Source of the DNA: JAPLDB01 sp038230515
GTDB taxonomy: Bacteria > Bacteroidota > Bacteroidia > AKYH767-A > 2013-40CM-41-45
Length of the DNA stretch: 64,000 bases
NCBI GenBank assembly: GCA_038230515.1
Contig: JBBRND010000004.1
Location: forward strand, 1 to 64,000
Direction of reading: 5' to 3'
This document shows, piece by piece, positions 35,990 to 44,433 of this stretch. The position numbers were made by a program, and so were the translations under genes. The stretch's first letter is position 1; the number at the start of each line of letters is the position of its first letter. The notes beneath the pieces were generated by a model. It worked only from the letters and a program-made list of their open reading frames with translations, was not told the DNA's origin and did no database searches.

Positions 35990-36667
35990 ATGAATTACGG
36001 AACAGAATTCCGCAAGTATGCCACCAAGCACATGGGCATAAGCAGCATCACCGTTGATAATGTAATTTCAACCGTTCGAGCCGATTATATTTCGCCAACA
36101 ATTATTGAAGAGCGCCAACTGAACGTGGCAAGCATGGATGTGTTCAGCCGATTGATGATGGATCGCATCATTTTTCTTGGCGTGGGCATCAATGATTATG
36201 TGAGCAATGTTATCCAGGCGCAATTATTATTTCTTGAAAGTGTGGATGCAAAAAAAGACATTCAGATTTACATGAACTCTCCGGGCGGATCGGTCTATGC
36301 AGGGCTTGGTATTTATGATACCATGCAATTTATTCAACCCAACATTGCAACCATCTGCACCGGTATGGCTGCAAGTATGGCAGCGGTGCTGATGTGCGCA
36401 GGAGAAAAAGGAAAACGTTCTGCGCTTCCTCACTCCCGCATTATGATTCACCAGCCAATGGGTGGTGCTGAAGGACAGGCAAGCGATATTGAAATAACTG
36501 CACGCGAAATTCAGAAGTTGAAAAAAGAATTGTATGAGATCATCGCTAACCACAGTGGACAAACAATTGATAAAGTGTGGGCAGACAGCGATCGCGACTA
36601 TTGGATGACGGCACAGGAAGCCAAAGATTATGGAATGGTGGATGAGGTGCTGGTAAGAAAGAAATAA
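35990..36667 (+). CDS. clpP: ATP-dependent Clp protease proteolytic subunit
   Basis: A 225-residue serine peptidase that forms the tetradecameric Clp chamber. The nucleophile is in CTGMAASMAAVLMCAG, the histidine in PHSRIMIHQPMGG, and the aspartate lies about 50 residues on, in the DSDRDYWMTAQEA region. An N-terminal stretch of about 30 residues precedes the mature core, and such propeptides are removed by self-cleavage in this family. It works with ClpX (30377). A strong terminator follows. Confidence 0.97.
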   Translation: MNYGTEFRKYATKHMGISSITVDNVISTVRADYISPTIIEERQLNVASMDVFSRLMMDRIIFLGVGINDYVSNVIQAQLLFLESVDAKKDIQIYMNSPGGSVYAGLGIYDTMQFIQPNIATICTGMAASMAAVLMCAGEKGKRSALPHSRIMIHQPMGGAEGQASDIEITAREIQKLKKELYEIIANHSGQTIDKVWADSDRDYWMTAQEAKDYGMVDEVLVRKK

Positions 36668-36688
36668 AATTCCAGAGGGAAAAAAAAG

Positions 36689-36714
36689 AAAAGCTGCATA
36701 CGTGCAGCTTTTTT
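36689..36714 (+). terminator. Terminator after clpP
   Basis: A 10-bp perfect stem AAAAGCTGCA / TGCAGCTTTT with loop TACG and a following T-run. Confidence 0.9.
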
Positions 36715-36737
36715 ATTTTCAATCAAAGAATGATTTC

Positions 36738-36745
36738 TACTTTTG
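36738..36745 (+). promoter_or_regulatory. -7 box 4 nt before a GTG start
   Basis: TACTTTTG matches TAnnTTTG fully; AAGC then separates it from GTG at 36750. A 3-of-4 -33 element (TTTT) lies 18 nt upstream. A leaderless message is predicted. Confidence 0.55.
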
Positions 36746-36749
36746 AAGC

Positions 36750-37190
36750 GTGAAAAAAAGCCGAAGCAATAATTTTCTGAAACATTTCTATCTTCTCTTT
36801 CTCTGGAGCATTCCTTTTTTTTCATCGGCACAAAAAACAATTACCACGTATCATAAGGACAGTACGATTATCTTCACACGAGATTCGCGGCTTGATGAAC
36901 TGGAGGCAAAACAAAAAGACATCAACACATTAAAGCAAACGATAAGCGGGTATCGTGTGCAGATTTACTTTGGTGGTGTCAGGCAGAAAGCTGCTGAAGT
37001 GAAACTTGATTTCAGCGGGAAACATTCAGATGTTCCTTCTTACCTTACTTATACTGCACCCAATTATAAAATACGGGTGGGAGATTTTAGCACACGGCTG
37101 GAAGCACAACGTTTTTTAAAGAGCATTGAAGGGCAGTACACCACTGCTTTTATTGTACCTGATGAAATAAAACTTCCTGTTCTTAAATAA
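36750..37190 (+). CDS. Secreted SPOR-domain-like protein
   Basis: A 146-residue protein starting at GTG, with a signal peptide (FLKHFYLLFLWSIPFFSSAQ) and a C-terminal SPOR-like domain (GYRVQIYFGGVRQKAAEVK ... YKIRVGDFSTRLEAQRFLKSI). SPOR domains bind peptidoglycan at division sites. The start is supported by the -7 box 4 nt upstream and by the intact signal peptide. It is a single-gene unit between the clpP terminator and the next promoter. Confidence 0.8.
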   Translation: MKKSRSNNFLKHFYLLFLWSIPFFSSAQKTITTYHKDSTIIFTRDSRLDELEAKQKDINTLKQTISGYRVQIYFGGVRQKAAEVKLDFSGKHSDVPSYLTYTAPNYKIRVGDFSTRLEAQRFLKSIEGQYTTAFIVPDEIKLPVLK

Positions 37191-37267
37191 GGATTCATTC
37201 TTTTTGAATTGGAGATGAAGATGAGTGTTAATGCGTCATCGGCATCTCATCTTTTTCAAAAATCCGC

Positions 37268-37297
37268 TTTGACGAATGGAATGGAAGATTATCTTTG
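37268..37297 (+). promoter_or_regulatory. Consensus Bacteroidota promoter
   Basis: TTTG (37268-37271), an 18-nt spacer and TATCTTTG (37290-37297, 8 of 8). It is 40 nt upstream of ATG at 37338 and shows that the in-frame upstream ATGs from 37209 are not the start. Confidence 0.75.
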
Positions 37298-37337
37298 CCG
37301 ACTCAAAAATTTATGTTTAATTAAAAATCAAATTCAA

Positions 37338-39197
37338 ATGAAAAAAATTTACGTGTTATTATTAAGTGGGTTGATAGGGGGCTTTAGTTCCTATTCTTCC
37401 ACGCCTGTTGCTAATGGCGCCAAAACAGGAAATGTTCAATTAAGTTCGGGAAAAGTATTGTCTCAAAAGGGTTCGGTTAAAGGAACTGCTTCTGTGAACG
37501 CTCGTTTTGCTCATGATGCTTCATCGTTAAGACATCAGCAGCCAAACAATACTCAGTTTGTTTTTTCTGATAACTTCGATCAGGCGAGTGATACTACTTC
37601 ACTCCAGGCGCGCGGTTATCTTACCTATTATCGTGGAGGTGGTCCACAAGCAGCATTTCCAACATGGTTTACAGGAAATCCTGCTACATTCCCGGCTTAT
37701 GATGGTGCTACTAACAGTTATGTTGGTGCAAATTATCAGGTAGTCAGCGGTACTAATGATATTGATAGTTGGCTCGTTCTGCCTGCTTTGAATGTGGCTA
37801 CTACTGATATGCTGACTTTCTTTGATAGAAGTCCGGATGGTTCTACTTTCCCTGATTCTATAAAAGTCATGTATTCGGCTTCGGGCGATTCTACTCCTGA
37901 AGGAACCGGCTGGGTTATGCTTGATGATTTTCAGGTTGGTGTTACCGGTTGGGAGCAAAAATCGTATCCTGTTCCAACCGCAAGTGCGAATGGACGATTT
38001 GCAATACGCTATGCTGTTGTTAACGGTGGTCCGAACGGTGCAAACAGTAACTACATCGGCATTGATGAGCTTAACGTAGGTCAGCTTCTTTCTGATGATG
38101 TTGGTATGGTGCCGCCTTTCCCAAGTCAATATACTATTATTCCTCTGTCGCAGCTTCAGCCGATTGATGTCGGTGGAATGGTTACTAACTTAGGTGCAAA
38201 CAGCGAAACCAATGTGGGCTTTAATGCGAATGTGTATGAGTTTCAGAATCTGGTTTTCGTAGGTTCTATCTTCAGCGCACCAAGCAATGGGGTTAGTTTG
38301 GCTCCGGCTGCTATTACTCCGCTGCTTTCTGCAGGTCCTGTTACTCTTCCTGATACGGGTGAATATTTATTTCAGTATTCTACTTTTATGGACAATGCGG
38401 ATTTGAATAGTTCGAATGATACGCTGGCTACTCAGGTGAATGTTAATGATACTACGTATGCCCGCGATGACGAAGCTTTTACAGGCATGTCTCAGGTGCT
38501 CGGCATACAAGGGGTGTCTTTCACGGCTGCTCAGTTATATGATTTCCCGAATGCCGGAATTATTAAATCTGTATCTCTTCTTTATGCCAATGGAAATTTT
38601 GGAGATCATATTCAAGCAGATGTATATGATATGGCTGCCGGTTTGCCGGGTTCTGTTGTTGCTACATCAGGTCCATATACGCTTGGTTCGGCTGATACTT
38701 CTACCCAATTTCTTGTTTCTCTCACGCTTCCTCTCACTACTCCTTTTGCAGTGGGTGCTGGGGCGCAGTTTTTTGTTGCCATTACTCAGCTTGATACAAA
38801 CAATATGGGCTTAGGGCATACTGCTAACATTACTACTACAGGCACTGTTTTTTATACTGCTGATGGTGGCGGAACATGGCCTGCTTTCGGAGGTGCATTT
38901 GTGATTCGTCCGAACATGGATCTTTCAAATGGTGTGATAGAAGCAAATGTATCTAAAGGCATCAGCATTTATCCGAATCCTTCAAGCGGCATGATTTACA
39001 TCCGCAACAACGGACAAAAGGATAACATGACGGTTACTGTTTTCAACAGTTTGGGGCAGTCGGTTTATACCGGTGTTTACTCCAACCTTAGCAATGCTGT
39101 AATAGATTTGAGCAGCAAAGGAGCTGGTGTGTATAGTATTCAGATTAAATCTGAAAAAGAAATCATCACCAAATCAATTGTAATTTCAAACAAATAG
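37338..39197 (+). CDS. Secreted protein with jelly-roll domain, T9SS type A
   Basis: A 619-residue protein with a signal peptide (IYVLLLSGLIGGFSSYSS). Residues about 75-255 match the choice-of-anchor-J type jelly-roll (FSDNFDQASD ... DIDSWLVLPALNVATTDMLTFFDRS ... WEQKSYPV ... SNYIGIDELNV). A second beta-rich region follows at 270-540, and the end is a T9SS type A tail (SIYPNPSSGMIYIRNNG ... LGQSVYTGVY ... GVYSIQIKSEKEIITKSIVI). A consensus promoter and a clear terminator bound it. It is probably displayed or released at the cell surface; the ligand is unknown. Confidence 0.87.
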   Translation: MKKIYVLLLSGLIGGFSSYSSTPVANGAKTGNVQLSSGKVLSQKGSVKGTASVNARFAHDASSLRHQQPNNTQFVFSDNFDQASDTTSLQARGYLTYYRGGGPQAAFPTWFTGNPATFPAYDGATNSYVGANYQVVSGTNDIDSWLVLPALNVATTDMLTFFDRSPDGSTFPDSIKVMYSASGDSTPEGTGWVMLDDFQVGVTGWEQKSYPVPTASANGRFAIRYAVVNGGPNGANSNYIGIDELNVGQLLSDDVGMVPPFPSQYTIIPLSQLQPIDVGGMVTNLGANSETNVGFNANVYEFQNLVFVGSIFSAPSNGVSLAPAAITPLLSAGPVTLPDTGEYLFQYSTFMDNADLNSSNDTLATQVNVNDTTYARDDEAFTGMSQVLGIQGVSFTAAQLYDFPNAGIIKSVSLLYANGNFGDHIQADVYDMAAGLPGSVVATSGPYTLGSADTSTQFLVSLTLPLTTPFAVGAGAQFFVAITQLDTNNMGLGHTANITTTGTVFYTADGGGTWPAFGGAFVIRPNMDLSNGVIEANVSKGISIYPNPSSGMIYIRNNGQKDNMTVTVFNSLGQSVYTGVYSNLSNAVIDLSSKGAGVYSIQIKSEKEIITKSIVISNK

Positions 39198-39223
39198 ATC
39201 TTAAAAGATTCGTTTTGTATGTA

Positions 39224-39255
39224 GGGGTTGGCGCGAAAGTGTCAACCCTTTTTTT
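39224..39255 (+). terminator. Terminator after the T9SS gene
   Basis: An 8-bp stem GGGTTGGC / GTCAACCC (one G-T pair) with an 8-nt loop, followed by seven T. Confidence 0.85.
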
Positions 39256-39296
39256 ATGTCTTTTTTAAAATGAAAAAAAAAGCCCACTTTTAGCTT

Positions 39297-39485
39297 CAAA
39301 TTCACTCCGTTTTTACTCAACTCGCTTCCCGTTTCTCTCCACTCGCAAAACGTTTCTCTCCACTCCCATCCCGTTTGCCTCCACAGCCATCCCGTTTTGC
39401 TCCACTCCCATCCCGCTCCACTCCAATCCATAAATAGTTTACTCAACCAGCGTCCCATTTTCCTCAAATCCAAACCCGTTTCACC
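39297..39485. repeat. Tandem repeat array C: 9 units of 21 bp, degenerate
   Basis: Nine contiguous 21-bp units, approximate consensus CCACTCCCATCCCGTTTTGCT, strongest in the five units from 39339. The base composition (C and T on one strand) differs sharply from the surrounding sequence. The minus strand reads WEWRETG-like heptads in a 97-codon frame (39201-39494), which I regard as a by-product of the period. The array begins 42 nt after the preceding terminator, in a convergent gap. Confidence 0.85.
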
Positions 39486-39573
39486 CCATCCCATATCCTT
39501 TGTGTGTCCTCCGCTATTGAGTGTTGAATTGTGCGCGACTAACCTGACGTTTTATATGGAAGAGTATTTTATT

Positions 39574-40326
39574 TTACCCCAGCTTCTTTATACTCTGCGC
39601 GAGCTTGGAAGCAAAAATAAACTCGTTCAGTTCTTTGTTGTCAATGCGCAGAATGTCATCGGCAGTTCCCTCCCACCATTTTTTTCCATTGTGCAGGTAG
39701 CTAATTTTATCTCCGATTTCAAGAACCGAATTCATATCATGCGTATTGATAACGGTGGTGATGTCGTACTCAATCGTAATTTCTTTAATAAGATTATCAA
39801 TTACAATTGATGTGCGCGGATCGAGTCCACTGTTGGGCTCATCACAAAAAAGATACTTCGGATTGGGAGCAATAGCCCGCGCAATGGCAACGCGCTTTTT
39901 CATTCCTCCGCTTAGCTCCGATGGCTGATGATTATTTACGTTTACAAGATTCACACGCTTCAGGCAAAAGTTTACGCGCTCCATCTTCTCCTCATACGTC
40001 ATCTCCGTAAACATACTCAGCGGAAACATTATGTTCTTCTCCACACTCATCGAATCAAACAACGCACCTCCCTGAAACACCATTCCAATTTCTTTTCTGA
40101 AAGGAGTGCGCTCCTTAAAGTTGAGTGAAGAAAAATTACGGTTGGCGTATAAAATTTCTCCCTCATCAATTTCGAGCAAGCCCACCATGCACTTCATCAA
40201 AACAGTTTTGCCCGAACCACTGCCGCCAATTACAAGATTTACTTTGCCCTGCCCAAAGGAGGACGACACATCGCTGAGAATGGCACGATCGCCAAACCGC
40301 TTGCTGATATTTTTAAGTTCGATCAT
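39574..40326 (-). CDS. ABC transporter ATPase, MlaF-like
   Basis: A 250-residue ATPase with Walker A GGSGSGKT, Q-loop GMVFQGGALFDSMSV (the FQGGALFDS form is typical of MlaF), signature LSGGMKKR, Walker B YLFCDEP and H-loop NTHDM. It overlaps the permease gene by 4 nt. With the MlaE-like permease and an MCE protein such as that at 5671-6636 it should power phospholipid movement across the envelope. Confidence 0.93.
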   Translation of the reverse strand: MIELKNISKRFGDRAILSDVSSSFGQGKVNLVIGGSGSGKTVLMKCMVGLLEIDEGEILYANRNFSSLNFKERTPFRKEIGMVFQGGALFDSMSVEKNIMFPLSMFTEMTYEEKMERVNFCLKRVNLVNVNNHQPSELSGGMKKRVAIARAIAPNPKYLFCDEPNSGLDPRTSIVIDNLIKEITIEYDITTVINTHDMNSVLEIGDKISYLHNGKKWWEGTADDILRIDNKELNEFIFASKLAQSIKKLG

Positions 40327-41063
40327 ACAAGCAAAAGCTGAGTAAGAATGTAATCGCCAAGAAGAATAAGAATACTGCTGTACACCACAGCATGAGTACT
40401 CGCCCGCCCCACTTCAAGCGATCCGCCTTTGGTATGAAACCCATGATAAGATGCAACGGTGGTGATAACGTAAGCAAACACAAACGATTTGATGAGCGCG
40501 AACTCCACATTGTACGGAATAAAATCTTTTTGAAGACCATAAATAAATTCAGACGAACCGATTTTTCCTGTCAGCGTTCCCGCAAGATAGCCACCCGTAA
40601 TTCCAAGAAACGCACTGATAAGAATTACAAAAGGAAAAATAAACATAGCAGCCATTACCTTTGGAAGAACTAAGTAAGCAGCCGAATTGATGCCCATGAT
40701 TTCGAGTGCATCAATCTGTTCAGTCACGCGCATCGTGCCTATCTCACTCGTAATGCTTGAACCGATTTTTCCGGCAAGCACTAAGCAGATAATAGTAGGA
40801 GAAAATTCAAGAATAATAGAATCGCGCGCAACAATGCCTACAGAATACAGCGGTATCAATGGACTGGTGAGGTTGTAAATTGTTTGAATCGTAATAACCG
40901 CACCCGTGAAAACAGAAACCAACGCAACAATTCCCATACTTCCGTAGCCGAAGTTGTCAACCTCGCGAAGAAATTGTTTCCAGTAGATCGAAAACTTTTC
41001 GGGCTTCGTCATCATTCGTTTCATGAAAAGCCAGTACTGCCCGAAGTGAAATAACCAGTTCAT
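40323..41063 (-). CDS. MlaE-family lipid ABC permease
   Basis: A 246-residue membrane permease with about five helices and the MlaE landmarks FSPTIICLVLAGKIGSSITSEIGTMRVTEQIDALEIMG (in pieces), followed by AAYLVLPKVMAAMF. It is first in the MlaE-MlaF pair, coupled by an ATGA overlap. No MCE gene is adjacent; the nearest is at 5.7 kb. Confidence 0.93.
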   Translation of the reverse strand: MNWLFHFGQYWLFMKRMMTKPEKFSIYWKQFLREVDNFGYGSMGIVALVSVFTGAVITIQTIYNLTSPLIPLYSVGIVARDSIILEFSPTIICLVLAGKIGSSITSEIGTMRVTEQIDALEIMGINSAAYLVLPKVMAAMFIFPFVILISAFLGITGGYLAGTLTGKIGSSEFIYGLQKDFIPYNVEFALIKSFVFAYVITTVASYHGFHTKGGSLEVGRASTHAVVYSSILILLGDYILTQLLLV

Positions 41064-41153
41064 CGTTCAAAAAAATTTGCGGCTGAAATTACATCAAAAA
41101 TTCCGGTTGAAAGATTTCATTCAAACATTCTCCATCGCTCCGCGTTATAGAGT

Positions 41154-41161
41154 TACCTTTG
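41154..41161 (+). promoter_or_regulatory. -7 box 5 nt before ATG
   Basis: TACCTTTG matches TAnnTTTG fully; TATCA then separates it from ATG at 41167. A leaderless message is predicted for the small lipoprotein. Confidence 0.55.
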
Positions 41162-41166
41162 TATCA

Positions 41167-41304
41167 ATGAAATCAAGAAGAATCATACTCGCAGTTTTTT
41201 GTTTTTCGTTTTCTGTTTTTCTCAACGGATGCTTTGTCTTTAAAAAGAAATGCGACTGCCCGAAGTTCAGCCGCACTCATTCTGTTCAGCCAAAGAACAG
41301 TTGA
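41167..41304 (+). CDS. Small lipoprotein, 45 residues
   Basis: MKSRRIILAVFCFSFSVF followed by the lipobox LNGC at residue 22, then a short basic and Cys-containing tail (FKKKCDCPKFSRTHS). The frame is open from 41077, but the promoter box and signal peptide place the start at 41167. The mature peptide would be about 24 residues with two Cys besides the lipidated one. Short lipoproteins ending in KKKCDCPKF-like sequences are, as I recall, common in Bacteroidota, with no known function. Confidence 0.7.
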   Translation: MKSRRIILAVFCFSFSVFLNGCFVFKKKCDCPKFSRTHSVQPKNS

Positions 41305-41357
41305 TTTCTTTTAATTTCCCGCTCCATTTTCCTCCTCCCTTCTCTCCCGAATTTTTC

Positions 41358-41365
41358 TACTTTTG
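41358..41365 (+). promoter_or_regulatory. -7 box of the feoAB transcript
   Basis: TACTTTTG matches TAnnTTTG fully, 26 nt before the first feoA codon. No -33 TTTG and no recognisable iron-responsive operator is visible. Confidence 0.5.
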
Positions 41366-41391
41366 AACCCCTTTAAAAAAAATAACACTCA

Positions 41392-41619
41392 TTGCTGCTT
41401 TCTGAACTAAGGCGTGGGGACAAAGCCCTAATTGATTCTTTTACTGATTACGAAGCATCGCTCAAGTTGCTTGAGATGGGTTGCATACCCGGAGAAGAAA
41501 TTGAAGTTGTGCGTGTAGCTCCTCTTGGTGATCCGATTGCAATTTTAGTTTCGGGATACCTGCTTAGCATGCGCAGGGATGAAGCAGCAGTTGTGGTGGT
41601 TATAAAAGTAATTAGGTAA
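41392..41619 (+). CDS. feoA: Ferrous iron transport protein A
   Basis: A 75-residue SH3-like protein (LLSELRRGDKALIDSF, LLEMGCIPGEEIEVVRVAPLGDPIAILVSGYLLSMRRDEAAVVVV) that acts on FeoB in Fe(II) uptake. It starts at TTG; no ATG is in frame nearby. It lies 9 nt before feoB and shares its transcript. Confidence 0.93.
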   Translation: MLLSELRRGDKALIDSFTDYEASLKLLEMGCIPGEEIEVVRVAPLGDPIAILVSGYLLSMRRDEAAVVVVIKVIR

Positions 41620-41628
41620 TTATGGTAA

Positions 41629-43827
41629 TTGGTTGACTGGGAAAAAGGAAACGTTCAGCCATTCAAAAAAAAATTCTGCGATGATTCTTTAGCAGAAAAT
41701 AACTTGAAAAAAAATCTTCGCATTGCTTTAGTTGGAAACCCCAATAGCGGGAAGAGCACTGTATTCAATGCACTCACGGGCTTGAATCAGAAGATTGCAA
41801 ATTTTCCGGGCGTTACTGTTGATAAGAAAACAGGAACAGGAACTCTTATTGATAATGACGGAAAAAAAAACGAAGCAGAATTTATTGATCTTCCGGGCAT
41901 TTATTCTCTCTACCCGAAATCTCCTGACGAAGAAATTCCTTTCCGCATTCTCTGCGATCCGAATAATGAACTGCATCCCGATATAGTAATCCTCATTGCA
42001 GACGGAACAAATCTTAAACGAAATCTTTTTCTCTGTTCCCAGGTTATTGATCTGAAAATTCCCGTTGTGCTTGTCATCAACATGATGGACATGATGCGCT
42101 ACAAAGGAATTGCAGTTGATTACGAAGCCATCTCTCAAAAACTAGGTGTGCCTGTTGTGCCGATGAATGCCCGCAAAGGTGAAGGACTTGCTGAACTGAA
42201 GAATGCACTCACGCAGGCACTTTCTGTTTCTGAAAAAGAATTTCTCGACATCCGCACCTTTGCTCCCGAAGTAGTTGATGGAATTATTTCTACTGTAAAC
42301 GTGAGCAGCAACTACGATGCATTTCTTGTTGCAAACAATCTGCACATCATCACCAATTTTGAAATACAGCAGCACAAGAAGGATAAGATCAAAGAGCTTT
42401 GTGTTCAACATCATTTCGATGCGCAGAAAATGCAGGCGCGCGAATCGCTGGAGCGGTATAAAAAAATTTCGGAGTTGATGAGCGAAAGCGTGAGCCAGGT
42501 TAGTGCGCTTCGCAAATCATATACACATGCTATTGACAATGTTCTTACGCACCGTGTGTTTGGTTATTTAATTTTTCTTGTCATCCTCTTTCTCATCTTT
42601 CAGTCCATCTTTGCTTTTGCTGCCTACCCGATGAATCTTATTGACTCGGGCTTTGCATGGCTCAGCAGCCAGGTAAAAGATGCACTCCCTGCCGGCTTGC
42701 TCAACGACTTAATCGTAAACGGAATTCTTGCCGGACTAAACGGTATCGTAGTTTTCATTCCGCAGATTGCGTTGTTGTTTTTCTTTATTGCAATCCTTGA
42801 AGACACGGGCTACATGGCGCGCGCAAGTTTCATCATGGACAAACTGATGCGCAGGTTCGGTCTCAACGGCAAATCAGTTATTCCTTTGATGAGCGGTGTT
42901 GCCTGCGCAGTGCCTGCCATCATGAGTACGCGCACCATTCAGAATTGGAAAGAACGAATCATCACCATTCTTGTTACTCCACTGATGAGTTGTTCTGCGC
43001 GGCTTCCTGTTTACACCTTGCTTATCTCACTCATCATTCCGAATAAATATGTGTACGGCATTAACGAACAAGGGCTCGTGCTGATGTTCATGTATCTCAT
43101 CGGTTTTGCAGCAGCGATAGGAAGTGCCTGGGTGCTGAAAAAAATTATCAGGATGAAAGAGCGAAGCTACTTTATGATGGAACTTCCGCTTTACAGAGTT
43201 CCGCGCTGGAGCACGATTGGTTTGCACATCATCGAAAAGGTAAAAGTATTTTTATTCGATGCCGGAAAAGTGATCATCTCCATCAGCATCATTCTTTGGG
43301 TAATGTCATCATTCGCTCCCGGTGATCGTTTTAAGATGATCGAAGAAAAATATCATCAGCCGCAATTCGCAACAATGTCGCAACAGGACATAGCGAAAGA
43401 AATAAAATCAGAAAAACTTCAATCATCTTATGCCGGCATCATGGGGCGAGTGATTGAACCCGTCATTAAACCCCTCGGCTTCGATTGGAAAATCGGAATA
43501 GCTCTTGTAACCTCTTTTGCTGCGCGCGAAGTTTTCGTTGGCACAATGAGCACCATCTACAGCGTGGGCGACCAAGGCGCAACTAAACTGACCGTGCGCG
43601 AAAAAATGCAGAACGAAATTAATCAGGATACAGGCGCACCACGATATACTTTTGCAGTTGGTCTTTCACTCATGCTTTTTTATGCCTTCGCCATGCAGTG
43701 CATGAGTACAGTTGCCGTAGTGTTTCGCGAAACTAAACACATCAGGTGGCCGCTCATTCAGTTTCTTTACATGTTTGCGCTTGCGTATGTAAGTAGCTTG
43801 GTAGCTTACCAATTGCTGAAGCCGTAA
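41629..43827 (+). CDS. feoB: Ferrous iron transport protein B
   Basis: An inner-membrane Fe(II) transporter with an N-terminal G domain: G1 GNPNSGKST, G3 DLPGIYSL, G4 VINMMD. The G domain is followed by a helical domain and a C-terminal membrane core with two Gate motifs (GYMARASFIMDK...GLNGKSVIPLMSGVACAVPAI in pieces; SFAAREVFVGTMSTIYSVG). The frame opens with TTG at 41629; another TTG at 41704 gives MKKNLRIALVGNPNSGKST, closer to usual FeoB starts, so 25 residues at the N-terminus are uncertain. Length is normal. Confidence 0.95.
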   Translation: MVDWEKGNVQPFKKKFCDDSLAENNLKKNLRIALVGNPNSGKSTVFNALTGLNQKIANFPGVTVDKKTGTGTLIDNDGKKNEAEFIDLPGIYSLYPKSPDEEIPFRILCDPNNELHPDIVILIADGTNLKRNLFLCSQVIDLKIPVVLVINMMDMMRYKGIAVDYEAISQKLGVPVVPMNARKGEGLAELKNALTQALSVSEKEFLDIRTFAPEVVDGIISTVNVSSNYDAFLVANNLHIITNFEIQQHKKDKIKELCVQHHFDAQKMQARESLERYKKISELMSESVSQVSALRKSYTHAIDNVLTHRVFGYLIFLVILFLIFQSIFAFAAYPMNLIDSGFAWLSSQVKDALPAGLLNDLIVNGILAGLNGIVVFIPQIALLFFFIAILEDTGYMARASFIMDKLMRRFGLNGKSVIPLMSGVACAVPAIMSTRTIQNWKERIITILVTPLMSCSARLPVYTLLISLIIPNKYVYGINEQGLVLMFMYLIGFAAAIGSAWVLKKIIRMKERSYFMMELPLYRVPRWSTIGLHIIEKVKVFLFDAGKVIISISIILWVMSSFAPGDRFKMIEEKYHQPQFATMSQQDIAKEIKSEKLQSSYAGIMGRVIEPVIKPLGFDWKIGIALVTSFAAREVFVGTMSTIYSVGDQGATKLTVREKMQNEINQDTGAPRYTFAVGLSLMLFYAFAMQCMSTVAVVFRETKHIRWPLIQFLYMFALAYVSSLVAYQLLKP

Positions 43828-44034
43828 TAATTAAGGTTTATGCTTCGCGAATTTTCTTTCGCCTTACGCACACTCTACTTCGTTTTTGGGGAAAGAAATT
43901 AAGGTGAAAAAAAATTACCTCACATTTTCCTTTAAGTGTCTCTTAAATTTTATTGGTGTTCTGCTTTTGTTTCGTTCTGCAGGATGATGAACACCTTTTC
44001 TCCATGTTGAAAACTTGTTGAAATAAGTTTTGAG

Positions 44035-44367
44035 TTGTTCGGCCAGCCGAACAGGCAGGATTTTGGAATTTTCCGTCAATTGCATGTGGAAGATAATGAA
44101 GACAACGGTGCAAGCGGACAACTGAAAAAACAGTGGGACAAGAGATATAAATCTCTTAGCGATTACACAGAAAGCAATGATATAAGCCGCACTCAATACT
44201 ATGCAATTTTCAGTGCAAATCCGAATCCGAAATTTGGTACTGTCAAAAAAATAGCAAAATCATTGAACATTCCGGTGTGGGTTATTGCAGGCATCATAGC
44301 AAAAGAAATAAAACTCGATGGCGAGGAAGCTATTATTCTGAAAACCCAGGCAAGAATTAAATACTAA
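44035..44367 (+). CDS. Small helix-turn-helix protein, XRE-like
   Basis: Up to 110 residues. The region SLSDYTESNDISRTQYYAIFSANPNPKFGTVKKIAKSLNIPVWVIAGI (in pieces) fits an XRE-type helix-turn-helix. The frame begins at TTG 44035, 2 nt after a TAAGTTTTG box, which leaves little room; GTG at 44086 (EDNEDNGASGQL...) is a more likely start. It lies 66 nt before the orphan gene at 44434 and may control it. An antisense frame at 43915-44196 is less protein-like. The upstream gap 43828-44034 shows no other gene. Confidence 0.6.
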   Translation: MFGQPNRQDFGIFRQLHVEDNEDNGASGQLKKQWDKRYKSLSDYTESNDISRTQYYAIFSANPNPKFGTVKKIAKSLNIPVWVIAGIIAKEIKLDGEEAIILKTQARIKY

Positions 44368-44433
44368 GAAAAAAAATGCTCTGATCATTTCAATAACAAT
44401 CAAATCAATTCTAATTCTAAAAAACAAACAACA

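Noticed and set aside
39201..39494. 97-codon Trp-rich protein on the minus strand of array C
   Set aside because: Open only because of the period; it reads through the preceding gene's terminator and has no start context.
43915..44196. 93-codon minus-strand frame opposite the small HTH gene
   Set aside because: No recognisable domain, and it is antisense to the more credible HTH frame.
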